DNA from: Bactericera cockerelli
Lineage: Eukaryota; Arthropoda; Insecta; Hemiptera; Triozidae
Assembly: GCA_024516035.1 (NCBI GenBank)
Contig: CM044957.1
Span: forward strand, 3,693,017-3,757,016
Length of the DNA stretch: 64,000 nucleotides
Reading direction: 5' to 3'
Shown: positions 55,120-64,000 of the stretch, piece by piece
Layout of the letters: every line of letters starts with the position of its first letter
Numbering within the stretch: position 1 is the stretch's first letter
Notes under the pieces: model-generated
Database searches by the model: none
Told to the model about the DNA's origin: nothing
What the model saw: only the letters and a program-made list of their open reading frames with translations
Made by a program: the position numbers and the translations under genes

Positions 55120-56448
55120 TATAGCTTTCTTGCATTCTCAGTACAAACACTGGATCCTTGGGCAGCTGAGTATAAAGAAGATCGTTTTTGCCCTACAGCA
55201 CATTTCTGGTAATTCTTTGAGCTCAGGTGGTCCTTAGGGAGCACAAGATTGAGTTTCAGAGACACGCTTCCTCATGGTACCGAGTTCCAAGAAATGTTTT
55301 ATGTTAAAAATATTAATAATAATATGTATATCCTTACTGTTACAATAATTATGATATCATAACCAATTTAATTATCCTTACAGTGCTGCCTGCTTACCTT
55401 ATTTCATGTCCAATTGACTGTGTTTGAAATGAGCTTTCTTTAACACAACCTCTGTCAGTTTCTTCCTTAAAATAAACACTTGGGAACAATCTTTCCAATT
55501 AAGAATAATTATATTAGAAAATAATTAAGTATATCAAAAGAGGTATTTTATTGACACAAAAGAGGTACTTTATAGGTACTTTAATGACATCAATACACAG
55601 GAATTAATTGAAGTGTACTTTAAGTAAAGTTGGAAGAGCTTTATTTCAAATTTAAATAAACTAGGACTGTTTATATTTAATTGATAATGGAAGTCTAAAT
55701 AGTTTTAGGTACTTTGAAAAAAAAACAATTATTATAATTTGGGGTTAAAATAATCAAACTAGACACATTAATTCACCTAATGTGACAGAAACTAACCCAC
55801 TGGTACACTGACAGTACTTATTGAGTAATTATTTGAATAGGTACCTGTAACACAAGTGGATATTTACAATTATCTATTGAACTGCTGAAGTAACAGGTTT
55901 TTTATACAGTGCAAAAATTCAACATGAGTCTAGACACAACTGTACACTGTTGATTGCTAATAATTTTGTGTCAGGCAATCTAATACAATCTCTTCACAAG
56001 ATAATGAACTTTGAGGGAAAAGTGAACACCTACAGCTAAATAAAACACTTGAATATAAGTTTATAGTTAGAGTGATAAATTAATTAACTTTAAACGAAAA
56101 CAGAAAACACTAGAAATAATTTAAATTCTAAAATATTTTTACACAAAATACCGAGAACGAGATTATCTGGAAATTGAGAAGACAGCAGGACTGGAATTTT
56201 TTGATTTTGGATTTTTGAAAAATATTCCTCTGAACTAAGTAGTACTGCGCTCTATTGGACAAGTATAGCACTACACAACAAAAAGTGCACATAATGAGCA
56301 CAATGTTCACTAATCTAATTCCTGATTGTGCAAAAAATGTGCTATGTATGTAGGTAAGTAATTATGTACCAGAATCCGTTGAACAGAGAAAGTGAAAAAA
56401 GATTTTTATTTTTGTGTGTTCCTTAGCAAACACCAGTGACCAGTGCCC
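55120..56448. other. low-repeat spacer
   Basis: Apart from a possible exon at 55142-55208 (see findings) I see no feature. Composition is AT-rich and unusually free of SINEs. Confidence 0.35.
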
Positions 56449-56600
56449 CGTTCCAGAAACACTCTCTACTCTCAAAATCTCCCTCTCAACCGTCACATAA
56501 TTACGCACTCTGATTGGTTAGTTTGAACGGAATAACCAATTAGAGTGCGTTATGTGACGGTTGAAGCCCTGCGCGGAGCTCTTGCTATTTTCAAAGCACG
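56449..56600. mobile_element. CCGTTCCAGAAA-type MITE
   Basis: GCCCCGTTCCAGAAACACTC is followed by ACTCTCAAAATCTCC and a large internal palindrome (CCGTCACATAATTACGCACT, GATTGGTTA ... TAACCAATTAG, AGTGCGTTATGTGACGG). Sister copies are at 60120-60736. Confidence 0.65.
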
Positions 56601-57142
56601 GGGCCCCAAAATTGTATACCTAAGTCGTATTTTTCTTCCTAACTAAAAAAAATTTCCTGGTTAGGATTTTTCCAAATATTTCCATTTTATTCCAAGGTCA
56701 TTCGTGAAAGAAAAATGCGTTTGGTTACTTTTAAAGATAAACAATGGACTTAACCTATAAAAGAACTGGAAGCAAGAATTTTCTACTTCCACTTTGGTTA
56801 ACTTTGGAAGTGGAAATTTTTCCTCTTCCAAAAGAAAAATGACTTGCTTCCAGTTTGGTTCATTTTATTCCCGTTTGGTTAACTTTGGTTAGAAAGAAAA
56901 ATACGGCACTACTGAGTTTATCTAATCAACCATTTTTCGTGTTGTAGTCAAGACAAAGCCTTGTCGTTGTAGTTTTGAAACTCGGTCAAATGCTGTTTTC
57001 TTTTTCAATTGGTGGTTTGATGTACGAGTATAACCCATTAGGTTTAAAAAAGGACTGTCTCGTACTTCTTCTTGGTCGTTTTGTGAATTGAAAATCGATT
57101 CAAAATACCACCCAAAAGCACATAGATAGCGGCTAACCTTTT
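56601..57142. other. spacer
   Basis: 56690-56905 repeats sequence at 30790-31045 (GTGAAAGAAAAATGCGTTT; GATAAACAATGGACTTAACC), so it is part of an unnamed dispersed repeat. Confidence 0.45.
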
Positions 57143-57148
57143 TTTATT
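57143..57148 (-). terminator. candidate poly(A) signal of the receptor gene
   Basis: AATAAA on the minus strand about 190 bp after the stop codon of the receptor. Confidence 0.45.
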
Positions 57149-57338
57149 TTCAATAATAAAATACGTCTTGAAAACTGATCCGAAATACTACGAAAAAAAT
57201 CCTTTGAAAGCGCCGCAGGCTAGTGGCTAGCTCAGCATGACGAGAGTCTCAAATTTCATCATTTTCCATAAGCATAGTTTCCTTCTCGTATTCATACAAA
57301 TAGCTACTCATTTTTCCTCACGAGGTATGAGTCTCCTT

Positions 57339-60300
57339 CTAAGTGCGGTTCATGCGTATGCTGGGGTGAGGATTGAACTGGATCAGAATGAGCACAAAGC
57401 TGGTGATAATGCGCAGAACCTGCAACAAAACACAAGAGTTAGTGCGCGGACACAACGAGGACCCTGGCCTATACCCTACACCCTGGACCCTGGTACCTAC
57501 AGCTTGATATAGACGATTTTCGGGACTCCGTTGTGGCACTTACATTCAATGGAGTCTCAAAAATCGTCTTTATGAAGCTGTAGGTACCAGGGTCTGGGGT
57601 CGAGGGTGTAGGCCAGGGTCCTCGTTGTGGCCGCCTACATATGGGGAAACTAAACAGACAAAATCGAGATCTTAAGTCATGACTTAGGATTGGGTCTCCC
57701 CATCTAAGACAATACGCAAAACCTAGGGCGGAATTAATAGACGTTTTTGTAATACCTCTGTGACGCTAAGTCACGGATTGCGTACTGTGTAAGTTAGGGA
57801 AAACCGACGCTTAGCAATGACTTGAGTTTTAGAATTTGTCATTTAATTTCGCCCCTATTAGACTTGGCGCCACAGAGGTATTACAAAAACGTTTAATAAT
57901 AAATTAATGTTTAAAAATAGTAATGTCCAAAGTCCAAAGATGGGCAGTTTTATTACTGATTGTAATAGCCTATAAATGTGACTGATTGTAATAATAATAA
58001 TAAAATAAATAAATCATTTGCTTTATTTTTCATATTTTTGCTGTATACATATACACTGGACCCATCCTAAGCCATTTTTATTTGGCTTCTAAGATGAGTT
58101 TCAACTTTCTATAGTTACCTACCTTATATTCTACTTAGGTCATAGTAAGCGAACACAACGGTACCCTAGACCCTAGGGTAGCCCCGGTACCATGTAGAAA
58201 TATTTAACCATCTTATTAAATTAAAAATGTAAGCGGCGCGCGGCGGGGTGGTGGCCTCAACAGAGTCTCGAAAATCGTTTATATCTAGGTGTAGGTAGGG
58301 ACTAGGGTCTAGGCCAGGATCCTCGTTGTGATGGCCGCCTACATATACCTGTAACATCTATCTTATCTTATGAAAGAGGTTCTAGCAGGCCGAGGGGACG
58401 CAGGACCAAGGTTACTTACCGAAATAAAAGTTTTAGTAGTGATATGGAACAGACCACAGATATCGAACACAATTCTTTCATTCTCAACTCTGCGTATGAA
58501 GACTTCTATCTGTAAATAGAACGAAAAGAAATCACTTTTTTGGAATCAGGAAAGTCTAATTCGTCCAGAAATGTTATCAGCTCAATTTCGAAAAAACCGA
58601 CCGAAACAATACTTTCGATACCTTATAGATAATAGAAAGAAAAAGTGGGGGAGAGGTTTTCTTTCAAAGAAACTTTCAAAAGCTGAGGTTTTAGGTTTGA
58701 CCGTGGAACAGTAAGTATTGGAGACATCATAACATATACCACCGTCATTACCTTCGAAAGCATAGTAAGAAGAAAAAATAATATGTTATTGTTGTGATAT
58801 CTTCTGTGTTAAAACTAACCAGGATGGCCGATTTTACGGGACAGTTTTGAGGTATGATGAGGTACAATCTTAAACGGGCGAACCCTTACCTATCTAATCT
58901 AATTTAAAAATTAGATATTTAAATTATATTTCTCTTTCAGAGGATTTCTTTGGCGAACCAACGAGGTAATGCTACCTGCATGTTAGGTACATTGCCTCAT
59001 GCAAGTGGGATGCATCAAGTCTATCACCTGTGATTCTAATATGAATTGCCTTGTAAATAAAAATCAAATATACAATTGTATTTAAAAATATTATCACTAC
59101 AATTTAACAACGCTTTTAGTTTGTTACGACTAATGGGAGGACATAAATTTAATTACCTCTCTTCCAACAGTTTTATCATACGTCAGTTCATATCCTTTTA
59201 CTAATGCGTTGATTGTTTCTTTGGACTGAAAACATAAATATTGTCAAGATAGGTAGGTATAGGAAATTATTTTATTTTTTTCATCCCTGCAAAATATAAG
59301 CATGAACCTCCGTCGTGATATGACCATGCAGTTGAAAGCGACCCTAAACTTATGAAACTACGATACTAAATTATTATTATATTATTTCGCAAAAATTTTT
59401 TCCGAAATAATATTTGGGATTTTAACAACTTAATAATACGTCTTGGACTTACTGCTGGAATAATGGGACTCAATAGTTCTTATCGGGCAGTGTAAATAAG
59501 GCGATATTATTTTAAAAAAATTCAACTGATTTCTGAGTCTTAAAAAGATCTATTCAAGGTCGCAGTGACAAAAAGCTTTCGTAGCCGACAGCCTTACTTA
59601 TACCAATACCAAGTCTTAAAGTCCCAAATTTTTTTTTTTTAATTTTCCATTTATTTATTACAATTTTATTAGGTATATGGTAATAGTGTTACAGTTTTAA
59701 AATGATAAGATGATACTCTTTCTCATAGTTAAAAAAAACTGTGTTGAGAAATTATTATTATCAGTATTAAATGTGACTTTAAACCCAACGACGCGACGCG
59801 ACGTTAAAAATATGAGTAAAAACTGTTGATTTGTAAAAAAAAAACAAGATTTGTAAAAAGAAAAGGGTTGACCTTGTGCAGCACGTCCGTGCAGCTGAAG
59901 CAGAGAAAGTAGAGGCGAATGAGCATGAAGAAGAAGCGGGAGAGGGTGTTGGAGGTGTTGAGCCACCAGGCCTTGTGGACTGAGAAGTCGAGGCTGTGGA
60001 AGAGACACGTGGCGAGCCCCATGCTGTTGTTGACAATCTCCATCAGGATGGGTCCCTTGTACAGGTCGTTCACCAGAGTCGTGACGTCACACAGTCTGCC
60101 AATTAATGTAAAGACGAAGACCTCAAGGACTTTCACTCTCAAAATCCCCCAAATCTTCCTTCAACCCTCACACCGCCCTTGATCAAGTTTTGTTTAATAA
60201 TTTCAACTTTGTTTTCTGTAAATTGTATATACTATATTTTGTAAATAAAACTTGATTAAATCTGTTTAATAATAATGAATGTAAAGACTTGCAGCCCATT

Positions 60301-62985
60301 ATAGAAACATTCTCCACTCTCAAATCCCCGAATCCCCGTCACACAACGCATTCTAATTGGTTAGTGCGTTTAAATTAACCAACCAGAGTGCGTTGTGTGA
60401 CGGCTGAAAGGAAGAGTTGGAGATTATGAGAGTGAGAGTGCTTTCTGGAACGGGCTACAGTATTGATTCCAGAAAGCAACTTTCACTCTCAGAAATCTCG
60501 TAATCCCCAAATCTCTTTTTCAACCGCCGCGCGCCGCACTCTGCTAGATTATTTCATTCAAATTACATTCCAGAAACCACTCTCCACTCTCATTATCCCC
60601 AAATCAACCTCCGTTTCGACCGTCGTCTTTTGTTCAAATAAACCAATCAGAGTGTTACTTACCAAAATAACGCTTTCAGAGTGTGGTTGAAAAGGAGATT
60701 CCGGGATTATGAGAGCGAGAAAACTTCCTGGAATGAGGCGTTTGACTAGGGAATCCAATCCCGGGACTGTAATTCGGTTTCGGAATCCCGGGATTAGAAA
60801 TGATCAATCCCGGGATCCTGGGACCAATCCCGGGATTAGTAAAATTTTCAATTTTTTACGTTTTAGTACCCTTAGAGCCCCATTTTACGCTAATATTAAT
60901 TGATAAAAGGCGTTGTATAAGATGTATTACTATAGACTAAAATTATAGTATACTCAGGAATCCAATAGAAAACAATTTGTTTAAAATAAAATTTGAAATA
61001 AGCAACGTTTTATTTATATTAATACAAAAACAATATAAACTTCTGAAACAAGTAATTTAATTAGCTATAAACCTAACAGGGTGTTATTAACTGAAATAAA
61101 ATACTAAAAAAATGAAAAAAAGAAAAGAAATAATACTACCAACATGAATCTGTAACAACTAATAAACATAAGCAATTGTAAGGGCTACTTCTTAAGAAAG
61201 TAGGCTCTTAGAAAAATGAGGCTATCGATGGTTTCATCGCCTAACCTACTTCTCAGCTTATTCTGAATGAATCCAGTAGCAGAAAAGGCCCTTTCCGATT
61301 CAACACTAGTTGGTGGAATGCTGTGAAAATAGTTCTTAGCTAGTGTAAGGTGTAAACCTCTATCACCTCCAGTTTCATACAGCGCCATCACCCTCTATAA
61401 TGTGGTGTTTAGGTCATATTTTGCCAACCTCATTGGTTTTGACTGTTTGGATTTTGCGATTTCTTTTTCCAAAATCGATTGAAGTGTACTTGGTGTGCTA
61501 GAGCTTTGAGGATTGTCCACATCTTGCTCTTCTTCTACATCTGATTCTCCTGAACTAGGCACTTCTTTTGAAATTCTTTGAAGAAGGTTTATAATTTCAT
61601 TTCTTACTGCATTTGTTGTGGGTGGTTCAAAGATCATCTCACTTTCATTCGTGTTGAGTTCGGGATTCTGCAGATAGTTAGCCACTCTTGAGTCATACTG
61701 ATCAATCCTGTTCTCATTATAAGCCGCAACATAGTCAAAAGTCAATGCTCAGGAGACTCACGTCACGTATCCCTCCCACACAGTGCTAGATTAGACCCTT
61801 AGATTCCTTGAAACAGTTTCTAATATAAAAATATATATCCTAATAGCGAAATAATTCTTTAATCATTAAAATTGTAAGCAAATTGTCAATCCCGAAAATC
61901 CCGGGATTTGAAAATCCAAATCCCGATCCCGAAATGAAAGTTCAGTCCCGGGATCCCGGGATTTCAATCCCGGGATTGGATTCCCTACGTTTGACTCTTA
62001 AAATTACTTGTTTGTATCTGCGTTGGTCTTTTCGAAAAAATGTCTGAGTCCTTTAAAATTAATTTTCAAGTGAGTCATACTTCGAGTGCTGTGTGTGTGT
62101 TTTATTTTTTAAATTTAGGTGCTTAACTACGAGGTCATTCGCACCGTTCCCGAGTTCAAAAAGTATTTAGTAGAAGAAAGATACCTAAATTATTGGTCTG
62201 TACAAATGTACGAACAAAACTTTTAGGGCCGGATTATGAAACAGGATTAAATATCTAGGATTTGTTAATCCAAGCCACTACCACTTAACAGCTAATATAC
62301 GTAAATGCCCCGTGTTGGTTGTAATTTCCAGTAAAGGGCGTGTTAAGGGATAGTATTATTTAATCTAATCCTGTTTCATAATTCGGCCCTTATACTCACT
62401 TACCTATGGTGAGCTTCGTTGAACTTCAATATTAATTTGGCCTTCTCTGCATCTGAAATCCAGAGTTAAAATATCATCAGGTACTTTATTTATTACTTAT
62501 ATACATATACTTAGGGATGCAGAGATTTTTTCCTCATAACTTAATTAAATAATTAAACCATGATCAATAGCATTTTTTTTTATAAACGCCTGGTATTTAT
62601 TTTAAGTATGCAATGTGCGATAATCGGGGCTCTTTATTTCCCATGAATCCATGATGAAAAAATAATACCTACAGCAAGGAAATGTTACTAAGTAAAATTA
62701 TTACATAAGCCTTATGTAATAATTTTATTGCGAGAAGCAGGATTTAATTTTTAATATTTTACCTTGAAATATGACAGCTCTTCTTCTTCTTCCCAAATCT
62801 ACAAGGGGGCATACCCCGAGTATGACAGCTATTGTTTATGAAAACCTATGTTAGATACCTGGTAAACTTGTGGATTGTAAGTTCTGCAGGAGGTTCGTGT
62901 TGAGGGCGTCAAATGCGTCGCTCAGGAGAACGCAGACTTGATAATGCTGAGCGTTGAGGATTACAGGAATCAGCACACTTACTTC
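57339..62985 (-). CDS. gustatory receptor family protein, 3' half (6 exons)
   Basis: Seven-transmembrane insect chemoreceptor; likely a ligand-gated channel subunit in sensory neuron membranes. Exons on the minus strand: 62985-62859, 62452-62404, 60095-59873, 59225-59157, 58509-58420, 57419-57339. All borders are GT-AG and phases match (1, 2, 0, 0, 0), giving 212 codons and a stop. Landmarks: FDALNTNLLQNLQ (exon 1 shown), LILKFNEAHHR|LCDVTTLVNDLYKG across the second junction, a TM5 stretch (ILMEIVNNSMGLATCLF), TM6 (RFFFMLIRLYFLCF), VLHK|SKETINALVKGYE, FDICGLFHI and the last-exon TSFVLILIQF, which fits the family's TYhhhhhQF signature except Y to S/F. Three phase-0 introns near the C-terminus are typical of this family. 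The N-terminal half lies beyond 64000 or in exons I could not find. No stops or broken sites were seen. Odorant receptor is the alternative; the C-terminus favours gustatory. Confidence 0.85.
57451..57629. repeat. inverted repeat in the last intron of the receptor gene
   Basis: CACAACGAGGACCCTGGCCT on the left is inverted at the right end (57610-57629), with about 78-bp arms around a 20-bp centre. A diverged relative lies at 58142-58345. MITE-like, no coding capacity. Confidence 0.8.
57727..57897. mobile_element. GGGCGGAATTAATAGAC MITE
   Basis: GACGTTTTTGTAATACCTCT and AGAGGTATTACAAAAACGTT face each other; shares ends and TAGCGCCACAGAGG-type interior with 42970-43104. Intronic. Confidence 0.65.
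58142..58345. repeat. relative of the 57451 inverted repeat
   Basis: ACAACGGTACCCTAGACCCT on the left and GGGTCTAGGCCAGGATCCTC, then GTTGTG, on the right. It lies just after exon 58509-58420 in the last intron. Confidence 0.6.
58545..58650. repeat. Helentron-like 3' end remnant
   Basis: AATTCGTCCAGAAATGTTAT and CAATACTTTCGATACC then ATAGATAATAGAAAG, comparable to the end at 49820-49904. Intronic. Confidence 0.5.
59305..59350 (+). repeat. 5S-type SINE tail
   Basis: CCGTCGTGATATGACCATGC and GTTGAAAGCGACC. Confidence 0.65.
59400..59515 (+). repeat. SINE S8 3' body
   Basis: ACTTAATAATACGTCTTGGA, CTTACTGCTGGAATAATGGG and GGGCAGTGTAAATAAGGCGA. Intronic. Confidence 0.7.
60120..60736. mobile_element. 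cluster of CCGTTCCAGAAA-type MITEs
   Basis: At least two palindromic copies (60290-60456 and 60571-60736) and a half copy (60120-60180; another half at 60465-60530). Each has TTCCAGAAA ... CACTCTCA ends and CCAATCAGAGTG or CTAATTGGTTAGTGCG in the middle. Intronic. Confidence 0.7.
60747..61987 (-). mobile_element. hAT transposon, internally deleted, with 8-bp TSD
   Basis: TIRs TAGGGAATCCAATCCCGGGA at 60747 and its complement ending at 61987. Flanks CGTTTGAC at 60739-60746 and 61988-61995 are identical. Both ends are packed with AATCCCGGGAT-type subterminal repeats. It sits in the receptor intron between 62404 and 60095 and reads in the same direction as the receptor. Confidence 0.93.
61185..61745 (-). 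pseudogene. hAT transposase C-terminal half, one stop
   Basis: The frame runs from 61745 through an acidic low-complexity segment (SGESDVEEEQDVDNPQSSST) and RLAKYDLNTTL, meets a single in-frame TAG at 61395-61397, and continues RVMALYETGG, NYFHSIPPTSVESERAFSA, NKLRSRLGDETIDSLIFLRAYF to the stop at 61185. The second part is the hAT dimerisation domain. The BED finger and the catalytic region upstream are missing. A ready-through frame with one nonsense change and exact TSD suggests a fairly young, dead copy. Confidence 0.9.
62226..62389. mobile_element. 164-bp Harbinger-type MITE
   Basis: TIRs GGGCCGGATTATGAAACAGG and CCTGTTTCATAATTCGGCCC (right end), with TTA on both sides (62223-62225 and 62390-62392), the PIF/Harbinger duplication. 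It starts about 15 nt inside the receptor intron that begins at 62403. Confidence 0.88.
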
Positions 62986-63101
62986 CTGTGGAGCAGAGAA
63001 TGTCTCTTCTAACTCCAATCATAATTATGAAAATTCTTCAAGGAAAAAAAAAATATAAAAATAAAAAAAGAGTTCCAAAAAACGAGTAATGTTACAATAT
63101 T

Positions 63102-63237
63102 TGTGTTAATCACTTTCGTGATATTATCACAACCAGTCAAACTCGCTTCACTAAATCCACGCTGAAAGCGGGTCTTGAACCATCGACCAGCAGGTTTCAA
63201 GTCCACCACCATTTTGATTAAGTTACTGAGGTCGGTA
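63102..63237 (-). repeat. SINE S5
   Basis: Minus-strand GTAACTTAATCAAAATGGTG, GGTTCAAGACCCGC and body TTTAGTGAAGCGAGTTTGAC. Confidence 0.8.
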
Positions 63238-63346
63238 GTATGTGTACATAAAGTACTTGAAACCTATTGCAGTAAAAATGTCCAACGCTTGATATCATTT
63301 TTTTTTTTTAACTTTGTATAAACGAAATTCAGGTCCCTCTACAACA

Positions 63347-63540
63347 GCTGTTCTTAACCTATGGGTCGTGGCCCAAATTTGAATAGTGAAGGGTAATCAA
63401 CTCGTACTACTGAAATGAAAATCAGATATTCTAAAGTTAAAATAAAAATTATGTAACCGAAAAATTGTTTGGATGTTCAAACTCAACTTTTGAATACCGG
63501 AGCGAAGGGCGCTGCGGCAATCTAATGTAAAAAACATAAA
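63347..63540 (+). mobile_element. hAT-type 5' end fragment (SPIN/Charlie-like terminus)
   Basis: CAGCTGTTCTTAACCTATGG followed by GTCGTGGCCC follows the pattern CAGYGGTTCTYAACCTGTGG plus GTCGCGACCC known from vertebrate and insect hAT families. No right end; the tandem array starts at about 63541. Confidence 0.5.
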
Positions 63541-64000
63541 AAAAAAATCAAGGTCATTAAATTCAAGATTATTTTAAGTTCAAGGTCGTTCAATTTCAAG
63601 GTCATTCTAGCTCAAGGTCATTTCATTTCAAGTTCATTATAGTCCAAGGTCATTGAAATTCAAGGTCACTTTAGTTCAAGGTCATTCCATTTGAAGGTCA
63701 TTCTTGCTCAAGGTCGTTCCAATTCAAGGTCAATCCATCTCATAGTTGTTTCATTTCAAGGTACTTAGAGTTCAGGGTCATTTCAGTTCACGGTCGTTCA
63801 ATTTCAAAATCGTTCAATTTCAAGGTCATTATAGCTCAAGGTCGTTCCAATTCAAGGTCATTCTAGCTCAAGGTTGTTTCATTGCACGGTCATTGAAGTT
63901 CAAGATCATTTCAAGTCAAGGTCGTTCAATTTAAATGTCATTCTAGCTCAAGGTCGTTCAAATTCAAGGTCAGTATAGTTCAAAATTGTTCATTTTCAAG
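63541..64000. repeat. 16-bp tandem array with TCAAGGTCA
   Basis: Units such as TCAAGGTCATTCYARY repeat every 16 bp and run off the window end. At least nine exact TCAAGGTCA and several TCAAGGTCG occur, all on the plus strand. Confidence 0.9.

Noticed and set aside
57237..57512. 91-codon plus frame
   Set aside because: Antisense shadow of the receptor's last exon and of the inverted repeat.
62120..62225. Plus-strand open stretch after AAATTTAG (VLNYEVIRTVPEFKKY)
   Set aside because: Lies in the receptor intron between two MITE/hAT insertions, with no partner exon; likely chance or an unrecognised repeat.
63541..64000. CRISPR-like or coding repeat
   Set aside because: 16-bp units are back to back and degenerate; no spacer structure and no long frame.

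Overview
The window looks like nuclear DNA of an insect, or at least an arthropod: AT-rich, repeat-dense, with spliced genes, several families of tRNA-headed and 5S-rRNA-headed SINEs, LINE 3' ends, MITEs and long minisatellites. There is no operon, Shine-Dalgarno or CRISPR structure. The strongest taxonomic clue is the 3' half of a chemoreceptor of the arthropod gustatory receptor family on the minus strand (about 57.3-63.0 kb). A hemipteran would fit the repeat content, but that is a guess.

Layout. 0.4-2.2 kb: 5'-truncated, frameshifted non-LTR retrotransposon with a restriction-like endonuclease domain and a poly(A) tail. 2.5-12.4 kb: mostly tandem repeats (49, 23, 22, 24, 18 and 33 bp units) with SINEs and LINE tails between and inside them. 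12.8-14.2 kb: non-autonomous Tc1/mariner-type element with about 440 bp terminal inverted repeats. 14.2-22 kb: SINE graveyard and small arrays. 22.1-23.3 kb: LINE fragment with a C-terminal PD..D domain and a hairpin-rich 3' region. 24.65-25.27 kb: near-perfect 0.6 kb palindrome. 26.1-27.1 kb: GA-rich microsatellite. 28-44 kb: SINEs, including clear 5S-derived copies, LINE tails, hAT, pogo-like and RTE-like fragments. 45.0-47.7 kb: 21-bp G-rich minisatellite. 47.7-55.1 kb: nested elements with identifiable target-site duplications (piggyBac-like, Helentron-like, Harbinger-like, hAT, mariner, pogo-like).

57.3-63.0 kb holds the only host gene I can support. Six exons with GT-AG borders and matching phases join to 212 codons ending in a TSFVLILIQF-like C-terminus. 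Its 5' exons lie beyond the window. Its introns carry a hAT element with a dead transposase ORF (8-bp duplication), a cluster of CCAAT-containing MITEs and a Harbinger-type MITE close to a splice donor. The window ends in a 16-bp array carrying many TCAAGGTCA-type motifs.

The most interesting repeat observation is a SINE system in which the same central domain (about 85 bp) is joined to a 5S-rRNA-like head in one family and a tRNA-like head in another, with different tails. Most long open frames in the window are tandem-repeat artefacts.
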